Assembly (NCBI GenBank): GCA_030628155.1
Contig: DAOVRL010000089.1
Span: 1 to 17,802, forward strand
Length of the DNA stretch: 17,802 nt
DNA from: DAOVRL01 sp023128595
GTDB taxonomy: Bacteria > Planctomycetota > Phycisphaerae > Sedimentisphaerales > Anaerobacaceae
Direction of reading: 5' to 3'
Shown piece by piece: positions 1-6,982 of the stretch; the first letter of the stretch is position 1, and every line of letters begins with the position of its first letter. The position numbers and the translations under genes are program-made. The notes under the pieces were generated by a model. The model had not been told where the DNA came from. It was given only the letters and a program-made list of their open reading frames with translations, and made no database searches.

Positions 1-21
1 AGTGTCACAATATTCAACCAT

Positions 22-80
22 GTGAGGAAACTTCAATGCCCCTCACAAAACCGGACTTGCAGATTTCCCACATCCGGCTC
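22..80 (-). ncRNA. Group II intron 3' end (domains V and VI), probable remnant
   Basis: Read on the minus strand, 80 down to 48 folds like a group II intron domain V. The outer stem GAGCCGGA/TCCGGTTT holds the AGC catalytic triad. A two-base AG bulge follows on the 3' side, then an inner stem TGTGG/CTGCA closed by a GAAA-type loop. One base later, 46-22 forms a second hairpin, GTGAGG/CCTCAC, with an A-rich loop, as expected for domain VI. The size (33 nt), the order and the one-base joiner match bacterial introns. No maturase or reverse transcriptase reading frame lies upstream on the minus strand (higher coordinates), so this is probably a truncated copy. Domains I-IV were not identified. 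Confidence 0.5.
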
Positions 81-592
81 TTCAGTAAAACTCACACAAC
101 AGGCGATAATCGTACGAAAGAGCCAACAACGGAGAAAGGCGAAACGCAGCCTCCTCCAGGCTGTCGTAAACAGTATCACCGCAAAACCACCACTATTATA
201 TTCTATATACCATAACCCAGCCTAATTTGCCAAAGAATTATCACCTTATTATGCAAAACAAAGCCAATTTTTCTTAAGGCCAAACCAATGCAACCCTCTC
301 TGCCGCAAAGGATTATGAAAATAAACCACCCCGCCCCCCCGTTTCAGTCAATGAAATTCTCAAACGCCAACTCTACCGCACTAAGATACCCCGATGCCGG
401 CCGACCCCCGCTGCCTTATCTACTCATCAACCCATCTACTCACCTACTCATCTACCCATTTACTCATCCCTCCCAACCTGATTCCCTCCCATCCCGGAAA
501 CCGGCTGTTTTCTCAAGAGTCTTCCGTCCGATTAGAAGCGGCAGACCAGCTCCTCTTTCGTCATATCATCTTGCCAAAAACTTTTTTCATAA
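81..592. other. Non-coding spacer before PPDK
   Basis: Both strands were read and no convincing gene was found. The short open frames have no ribosome binding site and are of low complexity. Apart from the intron-like end on its left and a pyrimidine-rich minisatellite at 419-468, nothing was recognised. A pyrimidine-rich stretch with a C-tract occurs around 330-345. Confidence 0.6.
419..468. repeat. Degenerate CTACTCAT minisatellite
   Basis: About five imperfect units built on ctactcatc or catctactcacc follow one another, with unit spacing of 10 to 16 bases. The complementary strand reads as GATGAGTAG-type units. It encodes nothing plausible. Confidence 0.7.
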
Positions 593-621
593 TTGACACA
601 ATCAGCTTGGGCCAACATAAT
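593..621 (+). promoter_or_regulatory. Sigma70-like promoter for PPDK
   Basis: TTGACA (593-598) is a perfect -35 box. It is followed by a 17-base spacer and CATAAT (616-621), five of six matches to the -10 consensus. Transcription would start near 628, leaving a leader of about 110 nt before the PPDK start codon. Confidence 0.7.
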
Positions 622-627
622 AGACAT

Positions 628-740
628 TCCTGTTTTCCCCAGTGAGTTTTGCTGGGTGGATGTGCAGGGATATTCGCCATAATCCCGCTACCTGGGCATT
701 ATGTGGACATGAAATCGTGCTTAGAAGGAGAAATTTAGCA
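628..740 (+). promoter_or_regulatory. Long 5' leader of PPDK
   Basis: The predicted transcript has a leader of about 110 nt with possible stem-loops (CCCAG/CTGGG around 638-656 and GGGAT/ATCCC around 667-687). It ends in the ribosome binding site AGAAGGAG at 723-730, ten bases before the ATG. No known riboswitch class was recognised. An in-frame GTG at 642 could extend the protein, but it has no ribosome binding site. Confidence 0.35.
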
Positions 741-3446
741 ATGGCAGAGAAAAGGGTGTATTTCTTCGGCGCCGGTAAGGCCCAGGGCAGCGCGAAAATG
801 AAAGAAATTTTGGGCGGCAAGGGCTCGAATCTTGCCGAGATGACGAATCTTGGGATTCCTGTTCCGCCCGGCTTCACTATCGCCACGAAGGTTTGCAGGG
901 AGTATTACAAATCCGGCGGCAAATGGCCGGACGGCCTTGCAGAACAGGTCGATAAGAACCTGGCCAAGCTGGAAAAAACAATGAACGCCAGCCTCGGCGA
1001 CCCAAACAAGCCTTTATTGGTGAGCGTGCGAAGCGGAGCGCCCGTATCGATGCCCGGGATGATGGACACTATTCTGAACCTGGGGCTCAACGATAAGGTG
1101 ATCGAAGGGATTATTGCCAGGACGGGGAATCCGCGGTTTGCTTATGATATTTATCGCCGGTTTATCGATATGTTCGGGGGCGTGGTGATGGGCTGCGAGC
1201 ATGAGCACTTTGAGGCGAAGATTGGCGCGGCGAAGAAGAAGGCGCGGGTCAAGATCGACAGCGAGCTTAACGCCGAGCAATTGAAGGGTGTGGTGGACGA
1301 GTATAAGAAGGTTTATAAGAAGCACGTGGGGGAGTTGTTTCCGCAGGACGCCAAGGCGCAGTTGAAGCTTTCGATTGACGCGGTGTTCGGGTCGTGGGAT
1401 GCGCCGCGGGCGGTCAAATATCGGCAGTTGAATAATATTACCGGGCTGCTTGGGACGGCGGTGAATGTGCAGGCGATGGTGTTCGGGAATATGGGGGAGG
1501 ACTGCGGGACGGGGGTTTGCTTTACGCGGAATCCGAGTACGGGCGAGAAGGAGTTCTACGGCGAGTTTCTGATGAACGCGCAGGGCGAGGACGTTGTGGC
1601 GGGTATCAGGACGCCGATCGAGCTGAAGAAGCTGGCGAAGGTTATGCCGCACGCATATACACAACTTACAAGGCTGATGACCCGATTAGAGAAGCACTAC
1701 AAAGATATGCAGGATATGGAGTTTACGATTCAGGAGAAGGTGCTTTATATTCTGCAGACGCGGACGGGTAAGCGGACGGCGGAGGCGGCAATCAAAATAG
1801 CTGTGGATATGGTCAACGAGAGACTTATCCCGAAAAAAGAGGCCGTGATGCGAGTAACGCCGGAGCAGTTGGACCGGCTACTGCATCCACACTTTGACCC
1901 GAAGGCAAAACGCGACGTGGTTGCCAGGGGTCTTCCGGCCTCGCCGGGGGCGGCGGTGGGGCAGGTTGTCTTTACGGCAGATACGGCTGAGGCGTGGAAG
2001 GAGAAGGGCAAAAAGGTGATTCTGGTCCGCAAAGAGACCAGTCCGGAGGACATCGGCGGTATGGATGCGGCGGAGGGGATTTTGACGGCGTTCGGCGGGA
2101 TGACGAGCCATGCTGCGGTTGTCGCCCGCGGGATGGGTAAGCCGTGCGCGGCCGGGGTCGGGGCGCTGCATATCAATTACAAGGCCAGGAAGCTCAATGT
2201 AGGGAAGCTGACGATTAAGGAGGGCGACTGGATCAGTCTGGACGGCTCGGTGGGTGAGGTTATGTTGGGGCAGTTGGGCACGGTGGCGCCGAAGATGAGC
2301 GGGGACTTCGGGCGGTTTATGAGGATATGCGACCAGATGCGTAGATTGGGCGTTCGCACGAATGCCGATACGCCGGAGGACGCGAAGCGAGCCAGAGACT
2401 TCGGGGCCGAGGGGATTGGGCTTTGCAGGACCGAGCATATGTTCTTCGAGGGCGAGCGGATTTGGCCGGTGCGGCAGATGATATTAGCGGCGGATGATTA
2501 TGCTTTGATGCTGAAAGAGCTTGAAGAGGCCGAGAGCGACAAGGAGAAAAAAGCGGTCGAGAAGGAACATGCTACGGCGAAGCGGCAGTTCGAGGGGGCG
2601 TTGAAGAAGCTGCTGCCTTACCAGCGGGGTGACTTCGAGGGGATATTCAAGGCGATGGCTGGGCTGCCGGTGACGATTCGGCTGCTGGATCCGCCATTGC
2701 ATGAGTTCCTGCCGCAGGACCAGGCCAGTCAGAAGGAGATGGCAAGGCGCTTAGGCGTTAAGGTAGGCGTTGTTAAGGCGAAGGTCGATCAGCTTCATGA
2801 GTTTAATCCGATGTTGGGGCATCGCGGGCTGCGGTTAGCGGTGACGTATCCGGCGATTTACCGGATGCAGACGCGGGCGATAATCGAGGCGGCGCTGAAG
2901 GTTAAGAAAGCGGGCAAGAAGGTGCTGCCGGAGATTATGATTCCGTTGGCGGGGGCGGTGTCGGAATTGAAGGTCGTTAAAGATGAGATCGTTGACGAGA
3001 TCAAGACCGTTCTCGAGGAAAAGAAGGCGAGGCTCGACTATATGATCGGGACGATGATAGAGGTTCCGCGGGCGGCGCTGACGGCGGATGAAATAGCGGA
3101 AGAGGCGCAGTTCTTCAGCTTCGGGACGAACGACCTGACGCAAATGACGATGGGCTTTTCGCGGGACGATGCGGGCAAGTTCTTAGGCGAATACGTCAAT
3201 AAGGGCATCTACGCGGCGGACCCGTTCCAGATACTCGAGGAGGAGGGGGTGGGGAAATTGGTGGAAATGGGTACGAGGCTCGGCAGAAAGAAGAGAAAGA
3301 AATTGAAGGTCGGTATCTGCGGCGAACACGGGGGCGAGCCGAACAGTATCGACTTCTGCCACAGGATAGGGATGGATTATGTCTCGTGCTCGCCGTTTAG
3401 AGTGCCGGTGGCGCGGCTCGCGGCGGCACAGGCGGCAGTTCGGTGA
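741..3446 (+). CDS. ppdK: Pyruvate, phosphate dikinase
   Basis: Cytoplasmic enzyme that interconverts pyruvate + ATP + Pi and PEP + AMP + PPi, linking glycolysis and gluconeogenesis. At 901 residues it is close to the usual size of about 875. The N-terminal ATP-grasp domain opens with GGKGSNLAEM (K27), and R97 lies in SVRSGAPVSMPGMMDT. The swivelling phosphohistidine domain has GGMTSHAAVVARG with catalytic H457, almost the same position as His455 of the Clostridium symbiosum enzyme. The C-terminal TIM-barrel PEP/pyruvate domain has SFGTNDLTQM and GICGEHGGEP with catalytic C860. The ATG at 741 is chosen because AGAAGGAG lies ten bases upstream and homology begins there; an in-frame GTG at 642 would add 33 unrelated residues. 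The gene stands alone, with its own promoter and no clear terminator downstream. Nothing looks broken. Confidence 0.97.
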   Translation: MAEKRVYFFGAGKAQGSAKMKEILGGKGSNLAEMTNLGIPVPPGFTIATKVCREYYKSGGKWPDGLAEQVDKNLAKLEKTMNASLGDPNKPLLVSVRSGAPVSMPGMMDTILNLGLNDKVIEGIIARTGNPRFAYDIYRRFIDMFGGVVMGCEHEHFEAKIGAAKKKARVKIDSELNAEQLKGVVDEYKKVYKKHVGELFPQDAKAQLKLSIDAVFGSWDAPRAVKYRQLNNITGLLGTAVNVQAMVFGNMGEDCGTGVCFTRNPSTGEKEFYGEFLMNAQGEDVVAGIRTPIELKKLAKVMPHAYTQLTRLMTRLEKHYKDMQDMEFTIQEKVLYILQTRTGKRTAEAAIKIAVDMVNERLIPKKEAVMRVTPEQLDRLLHPHFDPKAKRDVVARGLPASPGAAVGQVVFTADTAEAWKEKGKKVILVRKETSPEDIGGMDAAEGILTAFGGMTSHAAVVARGMGKPCAAGVGALHINYKARKLNVGKLTIKEGDWISLDGSVGEVMLGQLGTVAPKMSGDFGRFMRICDQMRRLGVRTNADTPEDAKRARDFGAEGIGLCRTEHMFFEGERIWPVRQMILAADDYALMLKELEEAESDKEKKAVEKEHATAKRQFEGALKKLLPYQRGDFEGIFKAMAGLPVTIRLLDPPLHEFLPQDQASQKEMARRLGVKVGVVKAKVDQLHEFNPMLGHRGLRLAVTYPAIYRMQTRAIIEAALKVKKAGKKVLPEIMIPLAGAVSELKVVKDEIVDEIKTVLEEKKARLDYMIGTMIEVPRAALTADEIAEEAQFFSFGTNDLTQMTMGFSRDDAGKFLGEYVNKGIYAADPFQILEEEGVGKLVEMGTRLGRKKRKKLKVGICGEHGGEPNSIDFCHRIGMDYVSCSPFRVPVARLAAAQAAVR

Positions 3447-3513
3447 GACAGGAGACAGAAGTCAGAAGTCAGAAGTCAGAAGACAGAAGTCAGAAGACAG
3501 AAGACAGAGGAAA
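3447..3513. repeat. GTCAGAA/GACAGAA heptamer minisatellite
   Basis: Directly after the PPDK stop codon, roughly eight heptamers alternate between gtcagaa and gacagaa with little divergence. The array starts at the stop codon itself, so it occupies the place where a terminator would be expected. No terminator hairpin is visible. Confidence 0.8.
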
Positions 3514-3729
3514 GACATTTTAACCGCGGAGATAGCTGGGGGCGCGGAGAGATTAGATTAAGATTAACACAGTTATTTTAGACACGGATTTGGTTTAAAC
3601 TCTAAATGCTAAGCACTAAATCCTAAACAATATCGAAATTCAAATGTTCGAATGACCAAAATTAACCACAGATGCGCCTCCTGGTAGGCACAAGTTATCA
3701 CTGATTAAAAAAAACAGATAGCTACAGAG

Positions 3730-3792
3730 GGCACCCGCCGTCGCCATCCTTCTTCGCCAAGGCTACGAAAGAACCGGCTTTGGCGGGGCAGG
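3730..3792. repeat. GC-rich imperfect palindrome inside a dispersed repeat
   Basis: CCCGCC near 3731 pairs with GGCGGGG near 3783. Between them TTCTTCG pairs imperfectly with CGAAAGAA, giving a hairpin of about 60 bases. It splits two CAGAGxGCAC-like segments, as if inserted into an older repeat. Confidence 0.4.
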
Positions 3793-3809
3793 CAGAGAGC
3801 ACAGAGGAT

Positions 3810-3919
3810 TTCAGTCAGCTTAGTGTACTCGGCAAAGACTGCTCGTAAAGCAAGCTTTGTCGCAGTCTTTTGCCATCGTCCACAAGGCCAATTTTTGGCC
3901 TTATTTAAAGCTGACTGAA
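3810..3919. repeat. 110-bp element with perfect 12-bp terminal inverted repeats and two internal hairpins
   Basis: TTCAGTCAGCTT (3810-3821) and its exact complement AAGCTGACTGAA (3908-3919) bound the element. Inside, GGCAAAGACTGC (3831-3842) pairs with GCAGTCTTTTGCC (3862-3874, one bulged T), capped by a nested AAAGC/GCTTT stem (3847-3858). AAGGCCAA (3884-3891) pairs with TTGGCCTT (3895-3902) around a TTT loop. Together these form a three-way junction. It could be a MITE-like element or a structured RNA; there is no coding potential. Confidence 0.65.
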
Positions 3920-3931
3920 GATTGGAGAACC

Positions 3932-3976
3932 AAAGTGACTAAAGTGAGCTAAAATGAGCTAAAGTGAACTAAAGTT
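3932..3976. repeat. 10-bp tandem repeat (ctaaagtgag)
   Basis: Four to five units of ctaaagtgag/ctaaagtgaa follow in direct order with one or two substitutions each. Confidence 0.7.
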
Positions 3977-4068
3977 GGATGGGTGGACAGGGGGGCGAAG
4001 AGCGAAGTACGAAGGACTAAGAGCGAAGTGCGAAGCGGAAGTCGTTGGACTACGCCCCTTAGGGACAA

Positions 4069-4103
4069 GCCCCTGGGGGGCAAGCTCAGGGCGAGTTTTT
4101 TTT
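4069..4103 (+). terminator. Possible intrinsic terminator
   Basis: GCCCCTG (4069-4075) pairs with CAGGGC (4087-4092) with one bulge, and a run of eight T follows at 4096-4103 after GAG. The shape is right for a plus-strand terminator, but the nearest upstream gene (PPDK) ends more than 600 bases away and the hairpin may simply be another repeat. Confidence 0.3.
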
Positions 4104-4207
4104 GAAGTGTACTGAAAGGGCTGTTTGTGATTTGAGAGGGTAGTCTGTTTGAGTGGGTGGGTGAATTGATTCAAATACCATAATTCTGAAAATTTTGGAG
4201 TAAAATG

Positions 4208-4237
4208 TTGATTGTTAAACTAAGTACTCTGTATAAT
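4208..4237 (+). promoter_or_regulatory. Sigma70-like promoter for the coiled-coil exported protein
   Basis: TTGATT (4208-4213) lies 18 bases before a perfect TATAAT (4232-4237). The predicted start near 4244 gives a leader of about 30 nt to the ATG at 4273. Confidence 0.6.
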
Positions 4238-4272
4238 GGTGGGAAGAGATTGACTTTTTGAAAGGCGAAAAA

Positions 4273-5088
4273 ATGAAGAAAACAATTCTTGCTTGCATGG
4301 TATTTGTAGTATTGTGTACGCCCACAATAATTAAGTCAGAAAATTCTCCACCGCAAGAAATCAAACGGCTAAAAGCAGAAGTTAAACAGCTACATACAAC
4401 CATAGAGTCTTTGCAAAAAAAGATTTTACAACTGAAGGAAGATTTGGCCAATGAAAGCAAGGAGAAAGTGAGATTATTAGAATTATGTAAAAAAGCCGGG
4501 ATAGATGTCCGTATCAAAGTTGACGCTCAACCCGGAGAGGTTATATACCAAGAGAAAAAACGCAGTAAAGAATGGTTTGATGAAATGTACAAGCGGTTTT
4601 GTGGCAATATTGTTTGTATTAATGGTAAATATTTTGATAAAGGTCTTTTGGAATTTCAACGTATATTACATAATAAGTTATTGCCGAAGGGAACTGTCGC
4701 GAAGGTTCCCTCTGGATGTAAAGTCCAACAAGTTCTGGGGCATGGGGAAGCCTTAATTTGGCGGAAGGGTTCCTCTTTTACATACTCAGATGGCGTAGCA
4801 GTACGAATGACGCAGAGGACGCCAGAGATTCTGTTTCACTTGAGCGGATACGAAAGGCAGTTAATTGACGGACAGGCTATTGATTATAAAGGCCCTCTTA
4901 TTTCTACAGGAACCTTTGAATATACTGATACTCTTGGGGCAAAGAGGACAATTCAAAGCTTTCGTATTTTCAAATCATTCTACGAACCTTTGACCAAAGA
5001 ACAATTTGCTGATGCTCTTAATAGTGGTTATCTCTTGACATATCCCAGCAGAAGAGGAGGAAAAACACGAATTAGAATAGTACCCTGA
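4273..5088 (+). CDS. Exported coiled-coil protein of unknown function
   Basis: 271 residues. Residues 1-22 form a typical Sec signal peptide (MKKTI, a hydrophobic core, then KSEN). Residues about 27-75 are a heptad-rich coiled coil (EIKRLKAEVKQLHTTIESLQ and onward). The rest (about 90-271) looks globular and beta-rich, with KEWFDEMYKRF near 100 and a C-terminal LTKEQFADALNSGYLL motif. Proteins of this style (signal peptide, coiled coil, small beta domain, LTKEQFADAL end) are, from memory, common uncharacterised exported proteins in planctomycetes; no function is assigned. The ATG at 4273 follows AAAGGCG; a TTG five codons upstream is less likely. The gene has its own promoter. It is more AT-rich than PPDK and the sulfatases, as are the next two genes. 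Confidence 0.8.
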   Translation: MKKTILACMVFVVLCTPTIIKSENSPPQEIKRLKAEVKQLHTTIESLQKKILQLKEDLANESKEKVRLLELCKKAGIDVRIKVDAQPGEVIYQEKKRSKEWFDEMYKRFCGNIVCINGKYFDKGLLEFQRILHNKLLPKGTVAKVPSGCKVQQVLGHGEALIWRKGSSFTYSDGVAVRMTQRTPEILFHLSGYERQLIDGQAIDYKGPLISTGTFEYTDTLGAKRTIQSFRIFKSFYEPLTKEQFADALNSGYLLTYPSRRGGKTRIRIVP

Positions 5089-5441
5089 AGTATTTAAGTA
5101 GGTATTGATTTAACATACTAACTCGCCCCAAAAAGTAAAACGCCCGTAGGACACGTTCTCGCATACGAACTCAAAAAAACAGTACCTAACTACAAGTTCG
5201 CCTGAGTTCGGCGATTTGCGGCACATTTGCGCTGGGGATTTGGTGGTGGGTATGGTTTTGGGAATTGCAAAAATGCTCTCTGGCAATTCATACAAAAGAT
5301 ATGTCGATATCTAATGTGCGGTTTCAAGAGACGGCCTGAAGGCCACCAGTTAGCGGTAGCGTTCGCATTGCGGTCGATGGATTTTGAGGCGTTTTGTGTC
5401 GGCCTTGGGCGGATATGAGGGTAGTTGTAGGGGTAGCACAC
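5089..5441. other. Spacer before the ATPase pair, no supported gene
   Basis: No intrinsic terminator was found after the preceding gene. An inverted repeat, CGAACTC (about 5166-5172) with GAGTTCG (about 5203-5209), is present. Small frames exist on both strands, including a minus-strand one at 5110-5295, but none has a ribosome binding site or a recognisable domain. Intact relatives of the next gene would have about 300 more coding residues here. No trace of an AlbA_2 domain was seen in the forward frames. Confidence 0.5.
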
Positions 5442-5999
5442 ATGAATCGGAGAAAACTGTCGGACGGAGAATTGGGGATTCTGGAGCTGATCCGGAGCCA
5501 CTATGGTGGGAGGGAATTGGAATCTGAGATTCTCGATGAGCGGCGTTTCAGCGGTGACTTGATTACTGTTCTTCGGGAACTGGACGCATTTTCGAGGACG
5601 CTATTTCCAACGCGTCCTGTGGCAGTTTCTCCGTTACGAGAGGAAAGTCGCAGCCTTTATCCAATGGGGGCTATCAGGGAATTGCTGATGAATGCCATCA
5701 TGCACAGAGATTATGAATCGAATTCTGGCGTGCGGTTTTACCAATTCTCCGATCGAATTGAGATTCAGAATCCAGGGGGATTGTATGGGGAAGCGACGGC
5801 GGAGAACTTTCCTATGCAAAATGCATATAGAAATCCGAAAGTGGCCGAGGCAATGAAAACACTTGGGTATGTTAACCAATTTGGTCGTGGAATAGCCAAG
5901 ACACAGGAACTACTTGCCAATAACAAAAATCCATCAGCCGAATTCAACATTGATCAGCAACAGTTTTTTCTTGTAATTGTAAAGGCGGCACTGTTATGA
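5442..5999 (+). CDS. RecG/Schlafen-like ATP-binding protein, N-terminally truncated
   Basis: 185 residues covering the GHKL-type ATPase part (HATPase_c_4) seen at the C-terminus of AlbA_2/RecG-like proteins. Visible signatures are the N-box IRELLMNAIMHRDY (E80, N84, H88), the G1-like SDRIEIQNPGGLYGE (D104) and the lid-like GYVNQFGRG (142-150). Homology-like sequence begins near residue 22 (GGRELESEILDERRFSGDL), where full-length relatives are already deep in the protein, so the AlbA_2 half is absent. The ATG at 5442 follows TAGGGGT; in-frame starts at 5394 (TTG) and 5415 are possible. The last codons overlap the ParA start by ATGA, so the two genes are translationally coupled. It may be a decayed remnant or a working stand-alone ATPase module. 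Confidence 0.8.
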   Translation: MNRRKLSDGELGILELIRSHYGGRELESEILDERRFSGDLITVLRELDAFSRTLFPTRPVAVSPLREESRSLYPMGAIRELLMNAIMHRDYESNSGVRFYQFSDRIEIQNPGGLYGEATAENFPMQNAYRNPKVAEAMKTLGYVNQFGRGIAKTQELLANNKNPSAEFNIDQQQFFLVIVKAALL

Positions 6000-6982
6000 A
6001 GACTATTGCATTTTTCAATAATAAAGGCGGTGTGGGCAAAACGACGCTTGTTTACCATGTGGCGTGGATGTGTTCGGAACTTGGCAAGAAGGTTCTCACT
6101 GTTGATTTAGATCCTCAGGCGAATCTTACCAATATGTTTCTGGAGGATCGCCGTTTGCTATATCTATGGCCGGGTAAAGGTCAGCACAAGAGTATTCTGG
6201 ATTGTGTGGCCCCGATTCTTGAAGGGCTTGGAGATATAAACGAAGCGCACATCGAGGGAGTTACTGCTAATCTGCATCTAATTGCTGGAGATTTGGGCCT
6301 GTCAAGATTTGAGGACCGACTTTCGGAAAACTGGCCTAAATGCTTAGATAATGACAAGGCTGCATTTCGGGCAATAACCGCTTTTTATAGAATAATTTGT
6401 AGAGCTGTTGAAAAGGTCAATACAGATGTAGTACTGATTGATGTCGGGCCAAATCTTGGAGCTATCAACCGTGCCGCTATCATTGCCAGCAATCATGTAA
6501 TAATGCCATTGGCTCCGGGATTGTTTTCTCTGCAGGGACTCAGAAACTTAGGGCCAACGCTTAGAGAGTGGCGGAACGGATGGGAGAAGCGGCTTGCTGC
6601 GAAACCCGATGATCTTGACATACCGATGCCAGAAGGTAAAATGCTTCCTGCCGGTTTTATTGTTATGCAGCATGTGGAACGCAGAAATAGGCCTGTGAAA
6701 GCTTTCCAGAATTGGGTGGACCAGATACCCTCTGTTTATAATGAATACATTCTGGATTCTCCGCATGTATCTTCGGGTATTGATCATGAGGAAAATCGGA
6801 TTGGATTAATCAAGAATTATCAAAGTCTGATGCCAATGGCTCAGGATGCTCGAAAGCCAGTCTTTTTGCTTAAGCCCTCTGATGGTGCAATAGGTGCCCA
6901 CGCTCAAAGTGTGACAAATTGTTATTCAGATTTTAGAAAACTAACTAATGCGATCCTTCAGAAAGTAGAAGCCAACTTGTAG
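5996..6982 (+). CDS. ParA/MinD-family ATPase (AAA family)
   Basis: 328 residues. It has a deviant Walker A KGGVGKTT (10-17, with signature K10 and K15), a Walker A' DLDPQAN (37-43) and a Walker B VVLIDVGPNLGAINRAA (D149). ParA ATPases dimerise on ATP and bind DNA non-specifically or partner proteins. The long insertions (about 50-130 and 190-270) and LMPMAQDARKPVFLLKP near 276-295 differ from plasmid ParA. Together with the upstream partner they match a recurring 'ATP-binding protein + ParA' pair seen in many bacterial accessory regions (from memory, not searched). No parB or parS-like cluster is next to it, so chromosome partition is unlikely. The start overlaps the upstream stop as ATGA. 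The frame appears complete. Confidence 0.9.
   Translation: MKTIAFFNNKGGVGKTTLVYHVAWMCSELGKKVLTVDLDPQANLTNMFLEDRRLLYLWPGKGQHKSILDCVAPILEGLGDINEAHIEGVTANLHLIAGDLGLSRFEDRLSENWPKCLDNDKAAFRAITAFYRIICRAVEKVNTDVVLIDVGPNLGAINRAAIIASNHVIMPLAPGLFSLQGLRNLGPTLREWRNGWEKRLAAKPDDLDIPMPEGKMLPAGFIVMQHVERRNRPVKAFQNWVDQIPSVYNEYILDSPHVSSGIDHEENRIGLIKNYQSLMPMAQDARKPVFLLKPSDGAIGAHAQSVTNCYSDFRKLTNAILQKVEANL

Larger units (their letters stand above)
3447..4207. other. Repeat-rich intergenic region without genes
   Basis: No supported reading frame lies here. In order it holds a heptamer array, AT-rich dispersed-repeat-like segments (about 3600-3660), CACAGAT/ACAGAGGGCAC-type segments interrupted by GC-rich inserts (about 3660-3800), a 110-bp inverted-repeat element, a 10-bp tandem repeat, a GCGAAGTACGAAG-like repeat (about 3995-4045), and a terminator-like hairpin with a T run (4069-4103). 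Confidence 0.75.

Noticed and set aside
22..225. 67-codon plus-strand frame
   Set aside because: It is the antisense of the group II intron-like end; no ribosome binding site or homology was seen.
642..740. Extension of PPDK to the GTG at 642
   Set aside because: It has no ribosome binding site, the added 33 residues do not resemble PPDK, and the ATG at 741 has AGAAGGAG at the right distance.
1014..1664. 216-codon minus-strand frame inside PPDK
   Set aside because: It is a shadow of high-GC coding sequence: arginine-, histidine- and leucine-rich, with no domain or ribosome binding site.
3447..4103. CRISPR array
   Set aside because: The tandem units are 7-10 bases with no unique spacers of regular length, so they are minisatellites. 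No cas gene is present.
5110..5295. Small minus-strand gene before the ATPase pair
   Set aside because: 61 codons with no ribosome binding site and no recognisable family; it could be a repeat remnant but cannot be supported as a gene.
5996..6982. Plasmid or chromosome partition locus
   Set aside because: The ParA has the Walker motifs, but there is no ParB gene, no parS-like iterons and no replication gene nearby.
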